From Marinilactibacillus sp036039175 (lineage in GTDB: Bacteria; Bacillota; Bacilli; Lactobacillales; Carnobacteriaceae_A): a stretch of DNA of 64,000 nucleotides. The notes beneath the pieces are model-generated. The model ran no database searches, was not told the origin of the DNA, and saw nothing but the letters and a program-made list of their open reading frames with translations. The position numbers were made by a program, and so were the translations under genes. The stretch lies in NCBI RefSeq assembly GCF_036039175.1, contig NZ_JAYXKP010000004.1, forward strand, positions 124,001-188,000. The letters are read 5' to 3'. This document shows, in pieces, positions 51,408-60,631 of the stretch (its first letter is position 1; every line of letters starts with the position of its first letter).

Positions 51408-52448
51408 ATGTCATTCGTTGACCTAGAAGATATTCGCGTTTCTTACGACGGGAAAAATAATATTTTAAAAGATTTGAATTTATCTATTGAAGAAGGACAG
51501 TTAGTTTCATTATTAGGACCATCAGGATGTGGAAAGACAACAACTTTACGAGTCATAGCCGGTTTGATTGAACCTAATGACGGAGCGTTTAAGGTAGAAG
51601 GAGCGAACCTTACAAAGGTACCCGTGCATAAAAGAAATTTCGGAATGGTGTTTCAAAGTTACGCGCTATTTCCTCATTTAACGATTAAAGAAAATGTTGG
51701 ATTTGGATTGAAATTACGGAAAGAACCAAAAGATATAATCCATAAAAAGGTTATGGAAATGTTAGAAGTGACAGGACTTGCGGACTTTGCGGATCGTTAT
51801 CCTAAACAACTTTCCGGTGGCCAACGCCAACGAGTGGCCTTAGCTCGAGCATTGGTGATTGAACCGAAATTACTTTTATTAGATGAACCACTTAGTAACC
51901 TAGATGCAAAACTAAGAATCAACATGCGTTTAGAAATCAAGAAAATTCAACAACGCCTAGGTATCACTTCTGTATTTGTAACCCATGATCAGGAAGAGTG
52001 TTTCTCCATCTCTGATAAAGTAGCAGTCATGAACCAAGGGGTTATCGAACAATTTGATTCACCTGAAGTCATTTACAATTACCCTAAAACCGAATTCGTA
52101 GCACGCTTTATCGGCTTCGAAAACTTTTTTGATCTGACGCTTGTGGATGATCAGACTTATGCGGCACCAGATGGAAGTCTGTTCAAGACGAAACGAGCTT
52201 GGGAATCGACGAAAAAAGTAGGGACAATTCGACCGGAAGATATCACACTTCTTGAAGAACAGTCAGAACAAACGGTCAATACACTCCCTGGTGAAGTGAA
52301 AGTGCGCACGTTTTTAGGGAAAAGTTACCAATATGAAGTCGAAACACCACTTGGAAAAATACTCGTACAAGATGGCCATTCAACTGCTTATGCTGCTGGA
52401 GATAAAGTAAGCCTTTATATACCAGAAGAGAAATTGATCTTAGTTTAA
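51408..52448 (+). CDS. Pot-type ABC ATPase (PotA-like)
   Basis: A 346-residue ATPase with Walker A GPSGCGKTTTLR, Q-loop FQSYALFPHLT, signature LSGGQRQRVALARAL, Walker B LLLLDEPLSNLDAK and switch THDQEE. The C-terminal 110 residues form a TOBE-like domain (GTIRPEDITLL, KVRTFLGKSYQYEVET). GGAGGAAG precedes the ATG. It is in line with both permease genes and the binding-protein gene. Confidence 0.9.
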   Translation: MSFVDLEDIRVSYDGKNNILKDLNLSIEEGQLVSLLGPSGCGKTTTLRVIAGLIEPNDGAFKVEGANLTKVPVHKRNFGMVFQSYALFPHLTIKENVGFGLKLRKEPKDIIHKKVMEMLEVTGLADFADRYPKQLSGGQRQRVALARALVIEPKLLLLDEPLSNLDAKLRINMRLEIKKIQQRLGITSVFVTHDQEECFSISDKVAVMNQGVIEQFDSPEVIYNYPKTEFVARFIGFENFFDLTLVDDQTYAAPDGSLFKTKRAWESTKKVGTIRPEDITLLEEQSEQTVNTLPGEVKVRTFLGKSYQYEVETPLGKILVQDGHSTAYAAGDKVSLYIPEEKLILV

Positions 52449-52473
52449 CTAAATGACAAAAGGGGATAATAAA

Positions 52474-53523
52474 ATGAATAAGAAAGTTCAACTATTAGGA
52501 TTATCATTAATGAGTACGGCGGTTTTAGCTGCTTGTGGGAATAATGCAACTGGAGAAGATAAGCAAGAATTGGTTATCTCAACGTTTGGATTGAGTGAAG
52601 ACGTTATGGAAGAAGATATCTTTGCACCTTTTGAAGAAGAGCATAATGTCGATATCGTTACAGAAACAGGAACAAGTTCAGAGCGCTATACAAAATTTGC
52701 GAGTAATGGTAACACTACGATTGATATTCTAGATATTTCTCAATCCAATGCTGCAAAAGGATTTGAAGAAGGTCTGTTTGAAGAGTTGGATGCGACAAAA
52801 GTACCGAATATGGATAATTTGATTACTAGCGCAACAGAACTTTCAGCGGATGGTTCGGGCCCAGCTTATACAGTGAATAGTATTGGAATTATTTATAATG
52901 AAGAAGCTGCAGGAATGAAGATCGAAGAATGGTCAGATCTATGGGATCCATCTCTAGAAGGTAAAATATCTGTTCCAGATGTTGCCACAACTTTTGGGCC
53001 AGCGATGCTTCATGTAGCGAGTGATTATAAAGGTGTAGATATACAAGAAGATGACGGTAAAGCGGCACTTGAAGGCATAGAAGAATTATCTCCTAATATC
53101 GTTAAAACCTATAGTAAATCATCTGATTTAGTGAATATGTTCCAATCTGGTGAAGTTGTTGTTGCTGTAATTGGTGATTTCGCTGTACCGATTATTTCAG
53201 GAGCGAATTCAGACGTTCAGTATGTGGTTCCAGAGTCAGGAACTTATGGGAATTTCAACACGGTTAATGTAAACGTAAATTCTGAAAACAAGGATTTAGC
53301 ATATGAATTCATCAACTGGAGAATCAGTGAAACCTTACAACAAGTAACAGCTGAATCTCTAAACGAAGCACCAACGAATGCAAATGTTGAGTTGAGTGAA
53401 GAAGTGGCTGCCGACAAAACATATGGAGACATTGCAGAACGTACTCAGCCGATTGATTATACGTTTGTAAATGCTCACCTAGAAGACTGGATTAATCAAT
53501 GGAATAGAACCATCAATCAATAA
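52474..53523 (+). CDS. Pot-type ABC substrate-binding lipoprotein (PotD-like)
   Basis: The start chosen is the ATG at 52474, behind AAAGGGGAT; an ATG at 52453 lies before that site. The 349-residue product has lipobox LAAC and the PotD/PotF fold: LVISTFGLSEDVMEEDIFAPFEEEHNVD (in parts), TIDILDISQSN, YTVNSIGIIYNEEA, LWDPSLEGKISVPDV and YEFINWRISETLQQ. The ligand is probably what the next two enzymes process, an adenine-type purine; that is inference from gene order. Confidence 0.87.
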   Translation: MNKKVQLLGLSLMSTAVLAACGNNATGEDKQELVISTFGLSEDVMEEDIFAPFEEEHNVDIVTETGTSSERYTKFASNGNTTIDILDISQSNAAKGFEEGLFEELDATKVPNMDNLITSATELSADGSGPAYTVNSIGIIYNEEAAGMKIEEWSDLWDPSLEGKISVPDVATTFGPAMLHVASDYKGVDIQEDDGKAALEGIEELSPNIVKTYSKSSDLVNMFQSGEVVVAVIGDFAVPIISGANSDVQYVVPESGTYGNFNTVNVNVNSENKDLAYEFINWRISETLQQVTAESLNEAPTNANVELSEEVAADKTYGDIAERTQPIDYTFVNAHLEDWINQWNRTINQ

Positions 53524-53533
53524 ATTCAAACTC

Positions 53534-53566
53534 AAAAAGGCTGGGACACTTGTTCCATCCTTTTTT
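53534..53566 (+). terminator. Hairpin terminator after the binding-protein gene
   Basis: AAAAAGG with TGGGAC pairs with GTTCCA and CCTTTTT, followed by more T residues. It may act as a partial stop before the deaminase genes. Confidence 0.6.
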
Positions 53567-53613
53567 GTTTTAAGAATAGTCTTTAGAATACGGATATAGG
53601 AGTGACCCGTGAA

Positions 53614-55320
53614 ATGGAAATCGATCTGATCGTTAAACATGCACAAGTATACAACACTTTTTTGAAAACATTCGAACAAAAAACTGTCGCTATTTTAGAA
53701 GGAAAGTTCTTTTATATCGGTCAAAAGGAATTAGAGGAGCTGACAGCCAAGCAAGTAGTAGACGCTGAAGGAAAATACATGATTCCAGGACTGATAGACA
53801 TTCACATGCATATTGAGAGTTCTATGATGCCACCTTCTATCTTTTCGAAAGCAGGATTGGCACATGGCGTCACAACAGTTGTAGCGGATGCGCATGAAAT
53901 CGCAAACGTTTTTGGTATGGAAGGGATTCAATCTTTTTTGGAAGAAAAAACAGAGATGGATATCTTTTATGCCATTCCTTCATCAGTACCTTCCACAACG
54001 ACTGCTATGGAAACAACGGGTGGAACAGTCGGTTTAGATGAAGTTCGGGAGCTATTAGTTTCTCCACAAATCATTGCACTAGGAGAAGCGATGAACTTCA
54101 AAGGAATAGTGAGTGAACCAGATTCTCTCATTCGCCAGCTGTTAAAAGAAACGCAGCAAGTAGATCCTTTCATGCCAATTGAAGGACATGTCCCACGGGT
54201 GACGGGAATGGATTTAGCTAAATTTCAGTTTGCTGGTATTACAGCTGATCATACTCAACAAACGCCAGAATCGATTTATGAAAAGATTAGTAGCGGCATG
54301 TTTATTGAATTGCAGAAAAAATCGATTAATAAAGAAAATATCGATATAATCAAAAAATATGGATTTTATGAATATATTGCTTTAGTAACAGACGATATCA
54401 TCGTGGATGATTTGTTAGAAGGGCATTTAAACGCAAATGTTAAAGGGGCAATCAACTGCGGAATGTCAGTTGAACAAGCGATTTATATTAGTACGTATAC
54501 ACCAGCTAGACGAATGAGATTTCAGGACAGGGGTGCTATTGCTGCTGGGTTGAAGGCTGATTTTATGTTGCTGGATGATTTAAATACGCTTACCATTTCA
54601 GAAGTATATAAAGATGGGCAGTTGAAGCATCAAAAAGGCGATCCTTTTGACTATCCTGAAACAAAACCAGTCTTTCCATCTCATTTTTACCAATCAATTG
54701 ATTGCAAAAAGTTAGAAGCTGAAGATTTAGTCATTAAAGTCGAGGGCGAAAAAGCACTGTGCAATGTGATTCGTATTCAAGAGAAAGGAACGTTCACAGA
54801 ACATGTAAAGCGAACCATTCCGATTCGAGAAGGGATTTTGGATTGGGAATCAAGTGGATTAGCGTTGATTCTAGTTATGGAACGTTACGGTAAAAACGGG
54901 GCCATTGCTTTTGGCTTAGTAGAAAATGCCTTAACTGAAAAAGGCGCTATCGCGACAACATGGGCACATGATCATCATAACTTAATGGTGATGGGCACTT
55001 CCGCAACGGATATCTTAAGGGCACAACATAAAGTACTAGAGATGCAGGGTGGATACGTTGTGACTAGAGAAGGAAATTTGACTGGATGTTGTCCGCTTCC
55101 TATTGGTGGAATCGTTACAGATGCCCCGATTGAAGAAACTGGAAAACAGCTCAAAGAAGTACGCAAAGCGATGAATAATTTGGGATATATCAATACAAAC
55201 GAAATCATGTCTTTTTCTACATTGTCTTTACCCGTTTCACCAGTTCTAAAAATAACGGACCAGGGCATGTTTGATGTTCGTACGCAAGTTCCAATTCCGC
55301 TGATTGAGGAGATTAAATGA
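53614..55320 (+). CDS. ade: Adenine deaminase family amidohydrolase
   Basis: The start chosen is the ATG at 53614, preceded by AGGAGTGA; an in-frame GTG at 53602 lies inside that site. The product has 568 residues. Adenine deaminase family motifs are present: PGLIDIHMHIESSMMPPSIF, HGVTTVVADAHEIANVFG, IEGHVPRVTG, the central ALVTDDI and a C-terminal domain with TWAHDHHNLMVMG and GGYVVTREG. The family turns adenine into hypoxanthine plus ammonia with a metal centre. The usual DPHEI reads DAHEI here. It follows a Pot-type importer, and its stop overlaps the next start (ATGA). Action on a related aminopurine is possible. Confidence 0.85.
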   Translation: MEIDLIVKHAQVYNTFLKTFEQKTVAILEGKFFYIGQKELEELTAKQVVDAEGKYMIPGLIDIHMHIESSMMPPSIFSKAGLAHGVTTVVADAHEIANVFGMEGIQSFLEEKTEMDIFYAIPSSVPSTTTAMETTGGTVGLDEVRELLVSPQIIALGEAMNFKGIVSEPDSLIRQLLKETQQVDPFMPIEGHVPRVTGMDLAKFQFAGITADHTQQTPESIYEKISSGMFIELQKKSINKENIDIIKKYGFYEYIALVTDDIIVDDLLEGHLNANVKGAINCGMSVEQAIYISTYTPARRMRFQDRGAIAAGLKADFMLLDDLNTLTISEVYKDGQLKHQKGDPFDYPETKPVFPSHFYQSIDCKKLEAEDLVIKVEGEKALCNVIRIQEKGTFTEHVKRTIPIREGILDWESSGLALILVMERYGKNGAIAFGLVENALTEKGAIATTWAHDHHNLMVMGTSATDILRAQHKVLEMQGGYVVTREGNLTGCCPLPIGGIVTDAPIEETGKQLKEVRKAMNNLGYINTNEIMSFSTLSLPVSPVLKITDQGMFDVRTQVPIPLIEEIK

Positions 55321-56633
55321 AAATACTGATTAAAAATGTTCACGTATTGACGATGGATATAGAAAAAAGTGAATACCCAAAGGGCTATGTTTTAATAGAA
55401 GATCGTGATATTTCTTCTGTTGGGAGTATGGAAAATCTTCCTGAAAAGGTGGAAGATATAGAAGTCATTGATGGGCATCAGGCCATTGCTATGCCAGGGA
55501 TGATTAATACCCATACACACGTTGGGATGATTCCTTTTCGGTCACTAGGAGATGATTATCCGGATCGTTTACGCCGGTTTCTATTTCCCTTAGAAAAGGA
55601 CTGTATGACCGCTGAGCTGGCCTATCACAGCGGGAAATATGCAATTGCAGAAATGCAATTGGCCGGGGTGACAACTTTTATGGATATGTACTACTTTGAA
55701 GACGCGATAGCACAAGCAACCGAAGAGATGGGGTCGCGTGCCATTTTAGGAGAAACTGTGATTGATTTTCCAACTTGTGATGCAGAGGCTGCACATGGAG
55801 GACTTAATTACGCGCGCACATTTATTCCAAAGTGGTTAAACCATGAACTCATTACACCAGCCATTGCCCCACATGCCCCTAATACAAATAGTCCAGAAGC
55901 TTTGCAAGAAGCGGTTCAGTTATCTGAAATGTATCAAGTACCCATTACGATGCATGTTTCAGAGATGGACTATGAACAAGAGTACTTCCAGAATACTTTT
56001 GGTCAGACCCCCGTTGAGTTTCTCTCTAGTATTGGTGCATTAACCAAGAGGTTCATAGCGGCTCACTGTATTCATTTGAGTGATAAAGATATTGAATTAC
56101 TGGAGGAACATAAAGTGAGTGTTGCGCATTGTATCGGGGCGAACACGAAATCAGCAAAAGGTGTAGCGAGAGTTAAAGATTTACTGGAAAAAGGGATACC
56201 GGTTGGTTTAGGAACGGACGGTCCAAGCAGTGGAAATACCCTAGACTTGTTTACACAAATGAAGCTTTTTGCAAATTTCCATAAAACCACTTTAAAAGAT
56301 AGGGGTGCCTTTTTAGCATCTGAGATTGTAGAACTCGCTACGATAGGCGGGGCAAAAGTATTAGGTTTACAAGATAAAGTTGGGTCACTGGAAGCTGGTA
56401 AAAAAGCGGATATCGTATTAATCGAAACACAATCCGTTAATATGTTTCCGATATTCGATCCCTATGCGGCCTTAGTTTACTCAGCGAATGCCAGTAATGT
56501 TCAGGATGTCTTCATAAATGGGAAGAGAAAAATCAAAAATAAACAACTGAATGAAAATAATTTGAATACATTACGCCAAAATCTTTTTGAGCAGATGGAG
56601 AATTTTACCGCTAGCGCTAAAGATCGTCTTTAA
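55317..56633 (+). CDS. Amidohydrolase of the MtaD/SAH deaminase and chlorohydrolase group
   Basis: A 438-residue TIM-barrel metalloenzyme. Metal ligands are visible: PGMINTHTHVGM, the His in TMHVSEMDYE, the His in AAHCIHLS and the Asp in GLGTDGPSSGNTLDLF. The group includes 5-methylthioadenosine/S-adenosylhomocysteine deaminases, guanine deaminases and triazine hydrolases. In this context a purine-type deaminase is likely, perhaps acting on adenosine-like compounds, but the substrate cannot be fixed. It is translationally coupled to the adenine deaminase gene. Confidence 0.82.
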   Translation: MKILIKNVHVLTMDIEKSEYPKGYVLIEDRDISSVGSMENLPEKVEDIEVIDGHQAIAMPGMINTHTHVGMIPFRSLGDDYPDRLRRFLFPLEKDCMTAELAYHSGKYAIAEMQLAGVTTFMDMYYFEDAIAQATEEMGSRAILGETVIDFPTCDAEAAHGGLNYARTFIPKWLNHELITPAIAPHAPNTNSPEALQEAVQLSEMYQVPITMHVSEMDYEQEYFQNTFGQTPVEFLSSIGALTKRFIAAHCIHLSDKDIELLEEHKVSVAHCIGANTKSAKGVARVKDLLEKGIPVGLGTDGPSSGNTLDLFTQMKLFANFHKTTLKDRGAFLASEIVELATIGGAKVLGLQDKVGSLEAGKKADIVLIETQSVNMFPIFDPYAALVYSANASNVQDVFINGKRKIKNKQLNENNLNTLRQNLFEQMENFTASAKDRL

Positions 56634-56640
56634 AACACAG

Positions 56641-56692
56641 AAAGACCCTGTGACTCACTAAGTATATTTGCTTAGTCAGTACAGGGTCTTTT
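56641..56692. terminator. Bidirectional terminator between deaminase and glv operons
   Basis: AAAGACCCTGT (56641-56651) pairs with ACAGGGTCTTT (56681-56691), with an inner ACTAAG/CTTAGT stem. Confidence 0.88.
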
Positions 56693-56707
56693 CATTAGGT
56701 GCAATGA

Positions 56708-58036
56708 TTAGGTTAATTCTGGCCAGAAGCCTTTGTTTGCTTCAATTAAGTCATCGAGCAAGCCTTTTGCAACGCCCGCACTTGGGACAGTTTTAGATAA
56801 CGTCAGAGCTTGCCATAATTTTAAATAGCTGCCTTCTATATAGGCTTCAACAACCATTTTTTCTACAGTAACTTGTTGATACATCAACGTTTTCTCAAAT
56901 TCTGGAATTTTACCTTGTGCAAGTGGCTCTGGTCCATCAACGCCAACAAGGCAAGGGACTTCAACCATTGTGTCGTCAGGAAAGTTAGCGATAGCGCCGT
57001 TATTTTCAACAATCATCAACATTCTCTCATGTGTGTTGAATGCAATCGCCCGTGCAAGATCAACAATAAAAGATGCGTGGCTGTCGATATGGAACTCATC
57101 ACCAGCAGCTGTTCCTTTTTCAGTAATGGTACGAGCAGCATCGAACACTTCTTTTTCACGGCCGTTCATAACTTCGTTAGCCCGTGTATAAGAACAATCA
57201 GAATGACTGACTTCATCGTCTGGATACAGATAGTATTTCAGGTAGGTATTTGGTAAATATCTTGGGTTAACAGCCAGTAAGTCTTTAGCTTTTTTATGCG
57301 TTTGTTGCCAACTTGGATCTGTATGTTGTGTTTCTACCTCTACAGATGTCAAATAGCCATTTTCAGCCACGTACTCGCGAATTTGATCAAGATATTCATG
57401 ACCACTTTTATCTTTGATACTTGTCCACCAGCCAAAGTGGTTTAATCCAAAGTAACGCACTTCTAGTTCGTCTGGCGTTTTACCAACGATTTGAGACATT
57501 CTTCTCAGTGTTCCAACGGGCATATCACAAATATTTAGGACTTTTGAATCAGGACGCATTACACGGCACGCTTCTGCAACGATTGCTGCAGGGTTTGAGT
57601 AGTTCAGCATCCAGCAGTCGGGAGAATATTTTTCCATCAGATCAATTAATTCAATCATTCCACCGATACTTCTCAAGCCGTATGCAATTCCACCAGGACC
57701 ACAAGTCTCTTGTCCAATAACACCATGATTTAAAGGGATTTTTTCGTCTTGTTCCCGCATTGCATATTTTCCGACACGGATGTGGGCCATACAGAAATCA
57801 ACATCTGTGAATGCTTCTTCTGGATCTGTTGTGAAAGAGAAATCTATATCTGGCGCTTGTTCTTTCATCAAAATAGCAAGGGCTTTCCCCAAGGTTGCTT
57901 GTCGTTCCTCATCATTATCGTACAATTTCAATGTGCGTAATGGGAAACGGTCCAGATTTTCTAATAACATTCGAACGATTCCTGGTGTGAATGTGCTTCC
58001 TCCACCTGCAATAACGACTGAAAACTTTTTATCCAT
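56708..58036 (-). CDS. glvA: 6-phospho-alpha-glucosidase, GH4 (GlvA/MalH type)
   Basis: The start chosen is the ATG at 58036, behind GGAGGAG; the ATG at 58063 would include it. The 442-residue product has a GH4 NAD-binding start (VVIAGGGSTFTPG), IRVGKYAMREQDE, the metal and catalytic segment GQETCGPGGIAYGLR, LNYSNPAAIV and NICDMPVGT. The CDMP form is the one found in alpha-specific GH4 enzymes, whereas beta-specific ones have CNxP. It hydrolyses maltose-6-phosphate and similar PTS products, with NAD, Mn and reducing conditions typical of the family. The PTS gene lies directly upstream. Confidence 0.92.
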   Translation of the reverse strand: MDKKFSVVIAGGGSTFTPGIVRMLLENLDRFPLRTLKLYDNDEERQATLGKALAILMKEQAPDIDFSFTTDPEEAFTDVDFCMAHIRVGKYAMREQDEKIPLNHGVIGQETCGPGGIAYGLRSIGGMIELIDLMEKYSPDCWMLNYSNPAAIVAEACRVMRPDSKVLNICDMPVGTLRRMSQIVGKTPDELEVRYFGLNHFGWWTSIKDKSGHEYLDQIREYVAENGYLTSVEVETQHTDPSWQQTHKKAKDLLAVNPRYLPNTYLKYYLYPDDEVSHSDCSYTRANEVMNGREKEVFDAARTITEKGTAAGDEFHIDSHASFIVDLARAIAFNTHERMLMIVENNGAIANFPDDTMVEVPCLVGVDGPEPLAQGKIPEFEKTLMYQQVTVEKMVVEAYIEGSYLKLWQALTLSKTVPSAGVAKGLLDDLIEANKGFWPELT

Positions 58037-58065
58037 TTTATTTTTCTCCTCCATGAGTTCCATTT

Positions 58066-59679
58066 TTATTCTTCTGGGTCACGACCAAGATACTGTTCAA
58101 CAGACCTCCGGACGCTATTGACTTGTAAGCCGTATACGACTTGTACATTATGATCTTTTACAATGACACCACTTGCCCCTGTATCAGCACGTAGCGTTTG
58201 TTCATCCACTAATCCTGGATCTTTCAAGGTCAATCTTAATCGGGTATAACAGTTTGTAATAGTATCAATATTGTCTGGTCCACCGAGTGCTTGAACAATC
58301 AACGGAGCTGAGCCTGATTCTTTTTCGGTCTCTTTATCGCCAACAACGGAATTGACCATTTGACCAGATTTAGCTGCGTGATAATCTTTTTTAGAATACA
58401 GTTTGGTTTCTTGCGTAGCTTCTTCTCGTCCAATCGTCCGGAAATTGAATTTTGTGATCAAGAAACGGAAGAGCAAGTAGTATAGAACAAAGTAGAGTAC
58501 ACCAACAAGAATGAATAGCGGCCATCTCGTACGTTCGATTCCGAGTGGTAAATTGTATAAAAGGAAATCGATAAAACCGTTTGGTCCGATGGCTCTGACA
58601 TTTAATAAATTCAATGTCACCATACTTAAACCACTCAAAACAGAGTGAATAACGAATAAGACAGGCGCGATAAACATAAAGGAGAATTCAATCGGTTCTG
58701 TTACACCAGCAATAAATGAAGTAAAAACTGCTGGGATTAAAATTGCTTTTGCTTTCGCTTTGTTTTCAGGTTTAGCTGTGTGATACATAGCCAAACAAGC
58801 ACCGACTAGACCAAACATTTTTGAGATCCCACGAGCATCCCAGATGACACTTTCAGATAGAACACGGATAGATGGATCAGCCATCTCAGCAAAGTAAATA
58901 TTACGAGCACCTTCAAAGACTTCGCCACCTATTTCAGCGACACCACCAAGTGATGTATATAAGAAAGGTGTGTAAATCAAGTGATGCAAACCAGTTGGGA
59001 TGAGTAATCGTTCGAGGGTACCATATAAGAACAAACCAAAGTTTCCAGTTTGATTGATAAATGTACCAGTAGAGTCAATGCCTGATTGAATAACTGGCCA
59101 AACGTAACTCATTAAAATAGCGGATATGACTACAATAGGAATGAGAACAATAAATACGAATCTTGATCCGCCATAAATTTGGAAGGCATTGTCAAATTCT
59201 TTATCAGCGAACATATTGTGGATAATAGCAGTCACAACACCGAGAATAATGCCTAAAAAGACGCCCATATCCAGTACCTGAACACCTAATACCATGGCTT
59301 GTCCAGAACCTCTTAATGCTTCAGGATCGACAAGTAGTTCATTGAAGAGTAAAAAGTTATTCATCGCATAAATGAAAACTAAGAAGCCTAGTAATGCTGT
59401 AAATCCAGCTTCTGCTTTCTTCTTATCTGCTAGACCTGTTGCAATCCCTACACAAAAAATCAGTCCAAGGTTTGTCAAGATAGAGACCAAAGATCCTGAT
59501 AAGACAGTTCCGAATCCCATTGTGATCGGATTGTCTAGAAACGGAAAAGTTTCAATCAACTGTGCATTGGTAAAGAGATTCCCGATCGCAATCAGTAAAC
59601 CGGCAATTGGTAAGATCAATACGGGTATGAACATCGCTTTTGCAAAGCGCTGCATCCCATTCATCAATTTGTCTTTCAT
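58066..59679 (-). CDS. glvC: PTS maltose/alpha-glucoside transporter EIICB (GlvC/MalP type)
   Basis: A 537-residue protein. The EIIC domain (about residues 1-430) has PVLILPIAGLLIAIGNL, GTLERLLIPTGLHHLIYTPF, SRFVFIVLIP and GVTEPIEFSFMFIAP. The EIIB domain near the end carries the phosphorylated Cys in TNCYTRLRLTLKD. There is no EIIA domain, so one is supplied elsewhere. It takes up maltose or related alpha-glucosides as 6-phosphates, which GlvA then cuts. The glvA start is 30 bases from its stop. Confidence 0.92.
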   Translation of the reverse strand: MKDKLMNGMQRFAKAMFIPVLILPIAGLLIAIGNLFTNAQLIETFPFLDNPITMGFGTVLSGSLVSILTNLGLIFCVGIATGLADKKKAEAGFTALLGFLVFIYAMNNFLLFNELLVDPEALRGSGQAMVLGVQVLDMGVFLGIILGVVTAIIHNMFADKEFDNAFQIYGGSRFVFIVLIPIVVISAILMSYVWPVIQSGIDSTGTFINQTGNFGLFLYGTLERLLIPTGLHHLIYTPFLYTSLGGVAEIGGEVFEGARNIYFAEMADPSIRVLSESVIWDARGISKMFGLVGACLAMYHTAKPENKAKAKAILIPAVFTSFIAGVTEPIEFSFMFIAPVLFVIHSVLSGLSMVTLNLLNVRAIGPNGFIDFLLYNLPLGIERTRWPLFILVGVLYFVLYYLLFRFLITKFNFRTIGREEATQETKLYSKKDYHAAKSGQMVNSVVGDKETEKESGSAPLIVQALGGPDNIDTITNCYTRLRLTLKDPGLVDEQTLRADTGASGVIVKDHNVQVVYGLQVNSVRRSVEQYLGRDPEE

Positions 59680-59766
59680 TATTTTCCTCCAATACGATTT
59701 TGTTCATTCCTGTTCAGTCCAGTACGGAAATGAATAAGAATGACCTTTGTTATGAGTAGTATAACG

Positions 59767-59780
59767 TGTAAGCGGTTATA
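59767..59780. promoter_or_regulatory. cre-like site in the glvC promoter region
   Basis: TGTAAGCGGTTATA differs at one position from TGWAANCGNTNWCA. It overlaps the spacer before a minus-strand -10 (TATACT, about 59757-59762). A second weaker sequence, GTTAGCGTTTTACA, follows at about 59782. Confidence 0.5.
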
Positions 59781-59803
59781 GTGTTAGCGTTTTACATACA
59801 AAA

Positions 59804-59835
59804 GAAACGTGTTTCCTGATTAGGAAACACGTTTC
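59804..59835 (-). terminator. Terminator of the broken RpiR gene
   Basis: GAAACGTGTTTCC and GGAAACACGTTTC form a 13-bp perfect stem with a 6-nt loop. On the minus strand a TTTT tract follows. Confidence 0.85.
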
Positions 59836-59844
59836 ATAAAATGA

Positions 59845-60613
59845 TTAAGTATTTGATTGATTCAGATACTGTTCTACAATGGATTCAAAGGACAAGAGCA
59901 CACCGGGGAAAAACAAGTTCGGTAACATATTGCGGTCATCCAATTTATGGAAATCATAAACTTGAATATTCAAATCGGACAATAAACCAATTCGATTCTC
60001 GACTTCTCGAGTAAAAGAAACTGTATAAATATTAGCTTCTTTCGCAGTCTGCAGCTTCTGGTAAACTTGTTTTGTTTCACCAGATTTAGATACAACAATC
60101 ATGGCTCCGATGTCTTCTAAATTATTTTCGAAGACGCCAATGGAGTCAGAGCCACTCGCTAGTATAGCTTTTCTACCAAGTACGAGTAATTTTTTATAAA
60201 TATATTCTGCTGTGATTTGTGAAAATCCAGTGGCGTAGATAAAAATGTATTGGTGCTTCAAGAGTAGTACGTTATCGATAAATTGTTGCGTCGTCTCGGT
60301 TGAGCAGTTTCTTATAATTGATTTTAAATCGGTGCTTAAAATCGTTTCTTAAAATCGTTTCTTCTGAATCAACAGAACTATATTCAGCTTTTTTTATGAT
60401 TGGTAACAAAGAATAATACATATCTGTAAAACCTGTATACCCCAATTTTTTAGATAAGCGAATAACGGAGGCAGGGGAGGTGAAAGTCGCTTTAGCCAAA
60501 GCTCGGACACCCATCTCTTGGACAGTATCGATATGTTCAACGAAGTACTTGAAAATTTCTTCTTCAAGAGAAGTTAAACGCTTTTCAGCTGTTAATTTGT
60601 TTAAATCAATCAT
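59845..60613 (-). pseudogene. glvR: RpiR family regulator of the glv operon, disrupted by a 13-bp duplication
   Basis: The N-terminal RpiR helix-turn-helix (EMGVRALAKATFTSPASVIRLSKKLGY, in parts) is in the frame starting at 60613, which ends at 60272. The SIS domain (YIFIYATGFSQ, MIVVSKSGETKQV) is in another frame from about 60300 to 59845. A 13-bp tandem repeat at 60335-60360 accounts for the break. Removing one copy gives a single frame of 251 residues that runs through ETTQQFIDNVLLLKHQ into the SIS domain, close in size to B. subtilis GlvR. In its present form the gene should yield only the DNA-binding half. It lies upstream of glvC in the same direction. Confidence 0.9.
60335..60360. repeat. 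13-bp tandem duplication inside glvR
   Basis: CTTAAAATCGTTT occurs at 60335-60347 and again at 60348-60360, followed by CTTC. Thirteen is not a multiple of three, so the extra copy shifts the reading frame. Confidence 0.95.
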
Positions 60614-60631
60614 GGGTAGACTCCTCTACTG

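Noticed and set aside
56873..57720. Several plus-strand open frames inside glvA
   Set aside because: They are antisense to a fully recognised GH4 gene and show no initiation signals.
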